Below, in pieces: positions 52,680 to 60,000 of a stretch of 60,000 bases of DNA. The notes beneath the pieces are model-generated. The model saw nothing but the letters and a program-made list of their open reading frames with translations. It had not been told where the DNA came from and ran no database searches. The stretch comes from Hydractinia symbiolongicarpus (taxonomy: Eukaryota > Cnidaria > Hydrozoa > Anthoathecata > Hydractiniidae). The DNA lies in assembly GCF_029227915.1 (NCBI RefSeq), contig NC_079886.1:8930001-8990000 (forward strand). The letters are read 5' to 3'. The position numbers were made by a program, and so were the translations under genes. Numbering within the stretch: the stretch's first letter is position 1; each line of letters opens with the position of its first letter.

Positions 52680-54100
52680 TATATCGTGTTAGAAACCTCA
52701 GTAATAATTCTCTTTCTTTCAATCAGCACTGTAGTTTTTCATACATGCACCACATAGGGTAAAAACTTTCAAAGTCGAGCGGCTAAAGCCGGACAAATAT
52801 TTTCGCCCGACTTTGTACAAGGCCCGACTTTGTGTGGAACAGTATCACTGTGTAACTGACACTGATGCGATGATGACAGTGATCTGCAAGAATCTATTAA
52901 TGATGACAACTTTATACATTCTTGCTTTACATATCTGTAAAAAATGCTTTGTTGATGATGTTGATAGCTAGCTGGATCAATTTCCATGCTGGACTCATCA
53001 TTTGAACACAGCTTAAGCTATATATCTATGTAATGTAAGTAGCTGCAGTATTTTAATTGTTTTTCTTTATGGACCACCACCACATGTCTGGACCACAGCT
53101 CTAGATACGTTCACTAATTTACGTATTTCAGCACTGTAAAATACCTTAGCGAGGACTTCTACAGGTCTGTTTTCGCAAGTTAGTCATTAAAAAGTAGTGA
53201 AAGAAGTAATTTTTCTAAAAGAAGCTGTGGAACACACAGCTTCTAGTTTCGGCTGAAAGCTCGAACAAAATCTGGGATTTAAGTAGAGATATTAGTGAAA
53301 TTGACGTTTAATCTGCCATTTTAAAAGTTGTATGGCTCAAGTTTGGAAAAGATCTCTTTTTGTGTTGTAAATATTTCGTATGTTTTCTATGCTTCTATAT
53401 GCTAATAAAGATACCATCACATCCATGTAAATCTTAGTAAAATCTATTTGCTATTTTGGTTAATACTGACGTATATATGTAGCAGGCCAACTAGCTAACG
53501 CGGCCAGTGTCAGTAGATAGCAATAGACGGACAGCTAGCTATTTTATGCTTTTCTCACAAGTTATTTATTTAATTTGGTATAAGTGCATTTTGTGCTATC
53601 CATGGTAATTACTTCTTGTGTTATCTTTTACCAACCTGAAGCTATCAACAAAAGTAGGAGGCATATAATCTTGTAATAATAACCCTGCAAAGTTATGCTA
53701 TGAATAAAGAATTTTCAATATAAGCTCAAATAGAGCCTGTTTTTGTGATACATGCTTTTTTATAAGAAACACGCTTATAAGAAACTTGAGACTCCGTTTC
53801 TCAAGCTCCTCCAGATTATAAACTACGGAAAATATTACAATGAGCTCTTAGCACTTTTTAATTGATCAATTTTTTTTATTTTTTATTTTTTTTTTAACTT
53901 TTTTTTTTTAAACCATCAGAAAAACAATTATAACATAAATATTAATTTTGATTCTGTGGTGGTGTGAAGCTTTTTTCAGGAAGTATGGTTTATTGGTTGT
54001 ATATAGCTGATGATTATGCTAAAAGAAAGTCGTATACAATGTAAATGATATTATTTTTATTCGGAATAGTCATTTAAAAAAGCGTCCTTATCATGTTGAT
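52680..54100. other. AT-rich interval, no gene recognised
   Basis: Includes GCCCGACTTTGT repeats at 52770-52840, like those in the composite. A minus-strand open frame at 52769-52987 begins at a plausible ATG but shows no recognisable domain. Confidence 0.45.
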
Positions 54101-54129
54101 TTGACCAAATCTCTGAATCAGTTGCTTAA

Positions 54130-54600
54130 ACTTTGAAAAGAAGTTGAATAACGGTTGCGAAAACAATTCTAAACAACATAAAAACGACTTTAATAATACG
54201 TTGCAAGACGTTGTTCCAACGTTGTAAAGAAGTTGAATAACGGTTGCGAAAACATTTCTAAACAACATAGAAACAATATTGATAAGACGTTGTAAGACGT
54301 TGTTTCAACGTTGTAAAGAAGTTGAATAACGGTTGCGAGAACATTTCTAAAAACCGTAAAAACGACGTTGATTAAACGTTGCAAGGCGTTGCTTCAACTT
54401 GAATAGACGTTGCGAGACGTTGTTGCAACGTTGAAAAGACGTTGTTGTCTGACGTTGAAAAGACGTTGTTGTCTGACGTTGAAAAGACGTCGGAAAAAGA
54501 CGTCAAAAAAAACTTTCATTTTCAACGCAAAACCAACGTCTATTCAAGGTCGCATGCTACGTTTTTTCAACTTTGATTCAATGTTGAAGTGCCCACTGGG
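54130..54600. repeat. Minisatellite of ~89-bp units followed by ~25-bp GACGTTGAAAA units
   Basis: AAGTTGAATAACGGTTGCGA recurs at 54141, 54230 and 54319 with a shared body (ACATTTCTAAACAACATA, TTGCAAGACGTTGTTCCAAC). From 54410 shorter GACGTTGTTGTCTGACGTTG units follow. The block ends CAATGTTGAAGTGCCCACTG-GGA, a terminus like those of dispersed non-autonomous DNA elements, so it may be one transposon. Confidence 0.65.
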
Positions 54601-54837
54601 ATGATATCTGCGTACTTTTTCCTGAAAGAAACATTTCACGCCTTTTAGACAATGTCCGTGTCATACCAATTTCTACAACACCCATTTTTCGTTTGTAGGG
54701 ATGAAGGAGAAACCGTTCCTTCATTTTTTTCAATATGTAAATATGTTTCATCTTCCCCTTCTTACACATTGGGTAAAAAATTCTTAATTCCAAATTCTTA
54801 ACAATTCTCAATTGGAACACATAACAAATCAATTTGA

Positions 54838-55245
54838 ACACACATGGAATCATTGAACACACATGGAATCATTGAACGCACATCAAATCAATTTGAACGC
54901 ACATCAAATCAATTTGAACGCACATCAAGTCAATTTGAACGCACATCAAATCAATTTGAACGCACATCAAGTCAATTTGAACGCACAACAAATCAATTTA
55001 AACGCACATCGAATCATTGAACTCACAACAAATCAATTCAAACGCACATCAAATCATTGAACTCACAACAAATCAATTTAACGCACATAAATCATTGAAC
55101 TCACAACAAATCAATTTAACGCACATAAATCATTGAACGCACAGCAAATCAATTTAAACACACATCAAATCATTGAACGCACAACAAATCATTGAACGCA
55201 CAGCAACTCAATTTGAACGCACAACAAATCAATTGAACGCATATT
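54838..55245. repeat. 21-bp minisatellite (GAACGCACATCAAATCAATTT), about 19 units
   Basis: Units of 20-21 bp with GAACGCACA(T/A)CAAATCA followed by ATTT or ATT. The first part is in frame as NAHQINL repeats, but later units lose bases and the frame breaks, so I do not call a protein. Confidence 0.8.
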
Positions 55246-55249
55246 TTGA

Positions 55250-56680
55250 AGGGAAAATCTATAGCTTCATGCGCTTTTCTGTTTCAGTACAATAAAAACT
55301 ACCTAAAGGAGTCGCTTTTCTTCGCCGAAGGGAGTCATTTCGGTCAAAATATAAAACTCTTTATAAAAAAAAAGAAATCCTAGCAGGAAATCATTTTAAA
55401 AGTAAATATACGTCTAAGGGACACAAATATAAATGATTCCCCTATTATTTTCAGTGAACCAATAAAATCTGTTTTACGGTTAATTGTTCTTTTTGTTCGA
55501 GCATGTTTCAGCCCTGAACAAGTATAAGTAAATTGAAGACTAAAAGTAAAATGAGAACCAAATCAAAGTAACCAGATGGAAAACAAACGTAAGAAGATCA
55601 AAAACAAATCAAGATAAATTACAAATAGATTGTTTTCTTTTCTAAAGGTAGGCTATTATCTAAAAGATCTTCTTCTAAAATTATGTTGTACTTATGGTAA
55701 TTGCATCATGTAACCGTTGTTTCTCGTGGTGATGCTGTGACTCGTGAGTTGGAAATGCCTCTTGTAATTTAAACAACAATTCTAAAGTAAAACCTTTTTG
55801 ACGCTCACACATGCTTGCCTGCGTATTTTATTAACAACAAGGATTTCAAACATCGTTATGGTACTGATCGTCCCATAACAATGTTTGAAATCCTTGATTC
55901 AAGGTTTTCCAAAAATCCTTGAGTGCGTTTCGTAACCCTACCTACTGAAACATTAAAATGTTAATTGAGAAACAGATGAAATGTTAAACTACTTGGTTTA
56001 AACAAATTTGTGTGGAAGTTAATTTTATAGATTAATTTCAGGCACATGCAGTTCGACTTTATATTTCTCCTTGTTTTTTTTTAAATATTATATGTAAATG
56101 TGTAATTTTCACTTAATTAATTCTATTGTATTATAAATAATTTAGATATCGTTTACCATGTAACACACGGTAACTTTAATAGGATGAATTAAAAACTTAT
56201 TGTGTAAACAGAAAAAACGTACATCTTTTCTGGCTTTATAACGGACGTGTTTGAATTTGGCCAACTAGTTGCACGTCTTTTTCGATTGAATTTTTTTGTG
56301 ATGCTACTTCTTCGTACAGTTTTATTTACTGCATTTTGTGTGTCTCGCTACTGCACCGGTCATGTTCGAAAAACCCCGGACCAAATAGGCTTAAGGACCA
56401 TGCTGTTCTCTATTTCACTGTCAGGTCTCATTTTTTTCATTCATCGTTCTCCAAGATTTCGCGATTCTGCTGTTACAGTTACGCAGTTACGATATCGATT
56501 GTGAAAAAGAAAATTTCATAAACAACTAATTTAAACTTCCTATTTATCCATCAAAATTGTCGTTATTATTTCAGGGTTTTTAAAAAACGGCATGAGCCAA
56601 TATAAAGAAGCCGTATTTTGCTATTCATGTATACGCAATTAAATTGTCGATTTGTACTTATTGTCCGTGTTTCCTGTTTT
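55250..56680. other. AT-rich interval, no gene recognised
   Basis: An inverted pair, CAAGGATTTCAAACATCGTT near 55839 and AACAATGTTTGAAATCCTTG near 55878, forms a 20-bp-arm hairpin. Open frames at 56247-56521 show no recognisable domain. Confidence 0.5.
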
Positions 56681-56685
56681 CAGTA

Positions 56686-56821
56686 TCTATATTATAATAC
56701 CCGTATACGTCTGTCTGTCTGTCACGCAAAATGGTATCTTAGCTGCGCAGTAGCGAGAAGCACGCAATGCGGTATAAGAAGGACGGGCGAACCCGTGGAT
56801 TTTCCACGGGCTAAGGACTAA
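56686..56821 (+). mobile_element. Short Helitron (136 bp), complete ends
   Basis: A-TCTATATTATAATACCCGTA ... ACCCGTGGATTTTCCACGGG-CTAAGGA-CTAA-T. The 5' TC, the 3' hairpin, CTRR (CTAA) and the A^T insertion site are all present. It is the best-preserved copy in the window. Confidence 0.85.
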
Positions 56822-57365
56822 TTTAGTTAATTGCGTTAAAACTGTTTTCATTTAGTTGTTACACAACATTTTAATTGGATAAAACGCCTCAAATCGATTA
56901 TATTTGGACGCTGTATTTGAAACTGTAAAGTCTAATATATCTGTCCTTTTTAGTTTCACTCAAAGCGCAAATAAATGGAAAAAAGTATACTAAGTTATGT
57001 GAATATGTTGCTTTTTATATAAACAAACGATGAAGCAACTATTCGAATTGTTTTTTAAAAAAGAATATAAGAAATTGAATCGTTTAGCTATCTGGTTTAT
57101 AGATGGTTTTAAACGCATTGTAAAAGTCGAATAATTTTTTCGAGTTTTAGAATTTTGTATTACTGGTGAGATAAAGTATATTTATTTGAAATAAGCTGGA
57201 AAGATCTCCTAGATATAAGTAAATATAAGAATTATTACAAGAAATATAGATATATATGAAGAAACTTTTTGTGTTAGATCAAGATGTTATTTAGGATTAG
57301 ATTGATCTCTTCAGAAATGCCTAAATCATGTAATATAGACTATCTTTAGTGGATTTTAATACTAA

Positions 57366-57488
57366 CTAGTCGGTGGCCTGTGGCAAAATCGACGAGCTAG
57401 CGCGTCTTTTTATACTGCATTGCGTGCGTCTCGCTACTTGACGTGCCATATTGCAACTAACAGACGCATGTGGGTATTATAATATAGA
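57366..57488 (-). mobile_element. Micro-Helitron array IV, unit 1 (123 bp)
   Basis: Minus strand TCTATATTATAATACCCACA ... CGATTTTGCCACAGGCCACCGA-CTAG. Paralogue of 42441-42564. Its TC start follows the CTAG of the next unit directly. Confidence 0.75.
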
Positions 57489-57605
57489 CTAGTCGTTACC
57501 CGTGGAAAAATCCACGGGGTCATCTGTCTTTAACTTACACGCTATTTCGTGTGCCCGTTGTACGACACTTTTCTTGCGGACAGACAGATAAAATACGGCT
57601 ATCCA
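57489..57605 (-). mobile_element. Micro-Helitron array IV, unit 2 (~117 bp)
   Basis: Minus strand 3' end CCCCGTGGATTTTTCCACGGG-TAACGA-CTAG, abutting unit 1. Interior CTGTCCGCAAGAAAAGTGTC and CACGAAATAGCGTGTAAGTT match 42143-42267. The 5' terminus is slightly truncated near 57605. Confidence 0.75.
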
Positions 57606-58179
57606 CCGATTTCCACCCATTTCCACCGATATACTATTATCAAAATAGAAGAAAAATATGAGCAGTTTAAAAACATTTCCAGGCTTTAGGACGTGTGAAG
57701 GCTTTCTTTAATTTAAGTAAAATCTGCCTCAAAGGTTGGTTTCCATCTGGCGTTAAATCGTGTTAACTTTTTTACGCAAATTCTGACCTCATTGAATATT
57801 AAGCTCGAAGACGTTTTCATTAAAAGTAAAAATATCACTGATTTAATTCTCCTTTTGATGAAATTACTTATCGACGTTTCCATTAGACTTTAAATGGAAA
57901 CCAAGCTTAATATTTTCGGAAGTTGCGGGGCTCTTTGTTATTTTATGGGATTTAATTTTTTTTTCTGGTTATTCAAAGAGGATAAAATTCATTTTTTAAT
58001 GTCAAATCCTCTACTGTGGTTAGTTACTGTACATGGTTTCAAATTCATAACAGTTGTAGCAAGGACATTTATTTTTTTGTATCAAATTAATGCATAATCC
58101 ACAAGTCCACCAAGCATCAAGGTTGTAGTATTAGTAACACGAAAAAATTGAAGTCAAATGGGGGAAAGTGATCTATCTT

Positions 58180-59262
58180 AGGTATGTGTGACGTTATTTC
58201 TAATCCATGTGACGTCATCAAATTATATTTTTACCAGGAATAAGTTTGTGTTAATATTTTTTACAACTTCAATAAGTTTTATTGAAAGTATTATTTCGGT
58301 TTGTCTGTTCAGTATTCATATTACTGTGGAAAGTTTATCATTTCTTGAACATGATAGTTTAGTAGGCGACGTTTCGGGAGATCCTTCTTCCATCATCGGG
58401 CAAAGTAAAATGATGTTGCGCATGTATTTATATAATTGCAGAGGATCGAAATTCATAAAAATTAACCAATCAGAAACGAGCTGATAATTACAGTTAATTA
58501 CCGTAATTAACATTTTCGGACCTGGATGTAGGTAACTACTTCTTCTGTAGGGCTGGTAACCAAATCTCAGGAAGTTGATACGAGATGCTGTTTATGTGTT
58601 TGTTACGTTCTACACTGTTGATGGTTTCTTTAATCTTCCTGGCCGTTGTTCTGGATTCTCTGTCAATGATTTTCTTCTCATCCCAATTAAACTGATGACT
58701 TCTGCTCCAGCTGTGGTCCGCAATTTCGTTTTTCTTCACATCTCCGTTTCTCACTTCAATAAGTTCCACTCACTTCAATAAGTTTGATCAATTAATCCTT
58801 AATAGTTTGAGATTATGTCCCGCGGTCACTTTATGTCCTCCCCTCCCCCACCCCTACACTCAGAGTTACGCGTGTCAAAATGGCATAGAACTAGGACAAT
58901 TTTTCCAAAAAGTGTAATTGTCAGTGTCATTAAACCTTGCACAGTCAATGTAGAGTAGTTATTTAAAAATGATCGAAGTTAAAAAATAGAAAGAAAAACA
59001 GTATATTGACGCCGTTGTTATCAAATACGACATTGATATTTCGTTCCAATCTGCTCTGTACTTTATTCCTGGCAGCCGCAAATCTCCTTACACAAGACGT
59101 AATCATAAACTTACATCATAGATAACCTGTCACTGTTTTCTTTAGATGTCTGTTTCAAATCTAACAACAATATCAATAATACTTGGATTTTTTAATCTCC
59201 GCAACTTAACAGTATCGTTGATAACCCTAGTATTTATCACAATGCTCTACCCAACCAATCCT
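58180..59262 (+). pseudogene. Inverted partial copy of the NXPE upstream region and exon 1 start
   Basis: ATG at 59145 opens MSVSNLTTIS, then LGFFNLRNLTVSLITLVFIT and MLYPTNP, nearly the same as residues 1-37 of NXPE copy 2. Homology ends near 59262, before the neurexophilin-like domain. The upstream homology runs back to about 58180 (for example, CATGTGACGTCATC versus CACATGGATTGG...GACGTCA inverted at 31.33-31.36 kb). It carries promoter and signal anchor but no enzyme domain. A Penelope-like fragment sits inside at 58280-58771. Confidence 0.75.
58280..58771 (-). mobile_element. 5'-truncated Penelope-like retroelement with target-site duplication
   Basis: Minus-strand codons from about 58769 encode EIADHSWSRSHQFNWDEKKI, IDRESRTTARKIKETI and HINSISYQLPEIWLPAL, the C-terminal end of a GIY-YIG-bearing Penelope-like reverse transcriptase. 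The 3' non-coding part contains CGATGATGGAAGAAGGATC and TCCCGAAACGTCG, typical of Penelope-like 3' regions. It is flanked by ACTTCAATAAGTTT at 58266-58279 and 58772-58785, a 14-bp direct repeat. A third, slightly shorter copy lies at 58753-58765. The paralogous region at 31.28 kb has the single uninterrupted site. Confidence 0.75.
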
Positions 59263-60000
59263 TTACCTAACCGCCTGCAGGTTTTATAATATTTTTATCT
59301 GACAAAAGAATGGATTTGCCAATCTACGGGCTCTTCGTGTATGATACATTTTTTATAATAGAAGAATCAGGATTACTCAAAATTTTGCGCGTTATTATTT
59401 GGAGTGATTATAGGTTAATATTGTAATCAGTTGGTAACATATGGTTCCACCAAAAGGGCATTTTACCTCCAATTATGCTGGCAAACAACAATCACATATC
59501 GTGATCCAATCGGGTTTCCACCAATTACGGGTAACGATTTCTTAAAACAAACCGCACTTGTTAAGATTTTCGAAAGTCTCTTCTTCATTATTTCGTAAAC
59601 AAGTTTAAGGCCTCAATCTTGACATGTCTGTTATACTCCCAGGACTAGAATGTTTGGATTTCAAAAATTAAACCAGTCAATTTTTGCTTCATTGCCACAT
59701 ATTTACACAGACACCATCAGTAATTTTGTTCCTTTTTGTGAAAACTTTGTGGCACATTGACATAATCTCTTTTCTATAATTGAACCATACTTCTTAAGTA
59801 CTTGGGCCTGGGTTAACTCGACAATTTTCTGAACATTTTTGTTCGTCAAGATCTCAAAACTTTTTCGGGAATTTATTTATATTATTCAAAATTTCTATCA
59901 CATCAACGCTAAGTATGTGCTCTGGTTCTGCAGCCGGCTTGCATAAAGCTTTACAACAAAATTAAACTTCTGACTTTTGGGACTATTTCTTCAATAGCGT
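59263..60000. other. Right edge of window, no gene recognised
   Basis: A minus-strand stretch near 59670-59840 reads VELTQAQVLKKYGSIIEKRL with plausible codon use and helical character. It is short, broken on both sides and unrecognised, so it is noted but not called. Confidence 0.4.

Larger units (their letters stand above)
56870..57640 (-). repeat. Arm B of the large inverted repeat (partner 42100-43060)
   Basis: Inverted relative to arm A and shorter because one Helitron unit and other small segments are missing. Divergence looks like roughly one difference per five to seven bases outside the conserved blocks. Confidence 0.7.

Noticed and set aside
54863-55060. ORF of repeated NAHQINL units
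   Set aside because: It comes from the 21-bp minisatellite and collapses as soon as units lose one base. No domain or start context supports a protein.

Overview
The window is A+T-rich eukaryotic DNA: GT-AG introns, very low coding density and dense transposon remains. Gene content (NXPE-family genes, an ABCA-type transporter, HIRAN-like, integrase and gag-like remnants of kinds I associate with cnidarian genomes) suggests a cnidarian, possibly a hydrozoan. This is inference; no species-diagnostic gene is present.

Layout. (1) 1-13.4 kb, minus strand: a broken ABCA-type ABC transporter gene. Eight exons lie between 10189 and 1651 (N-terminus through Walker A of the first nucleotide-binding domain) with at least three frame-breaking lesions. 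A stray last exon of another ABCA gene follows at 13.1-13.3 kb. Introns and flanks hold several inverted-repeat MITEs, including a piggyBac-type MITE nested in a pogo-like one, and an intronless secreted-protein ORF on the opposite strand with one in-frame TGA. (2) 13.4-20.5 kb: SINEs of three tRNA-derived families, minisatellites, two short Helitrons and a decayed retrotransposon gag-like gene. (3) 20.5-31 kb, minus strand: two intact three-exon NXPE paralogues, the only clearly intact host genes. The second has introns enlarged by a SINE and an array of very short Helitrons. (4) 31-33 kb: a LINE reverse transcriptase tail. (5) 33.4-38.7 kb: five head-to-tail Helitron units whose ends abut exactly. 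(6) 38.8-41.5 kb: a dead Harbinger element and a pogo-like end. (7) 42.1-43.1 kb and 56.9-57.6 kb: inverted paralogous arms carrying Helitron arrays that differ by one unit. (8) 43.8-52.5 kb: a ~4.3-kb composite (5'-truncated piggyBac transposase, a 63-bp in-frame triplication, a HIRAN-like fragment, an integrase fragment) duplicated in tandem. (9) 54-55.3 kb: minisatellites. (10) 58.1-59.3 kb: an inverted copy of the NXPE upstream region and first-exon start, interrupted by a Penelope-like insertion; the empty site is preserved at 31.28 kb.

The main signal is the Helitron story. Elements from ~100 bp to ~2.4 kb share a 5' TCTNTAT-type start and a 3' hairpin plus CTAG end. They repeatedly occur as tandem arrays in which CTAG of one unit runs directly into TC of the next, and two paralogous loci differ by exactly one unit. 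All identities were read by eye; no alignment or database search was run.
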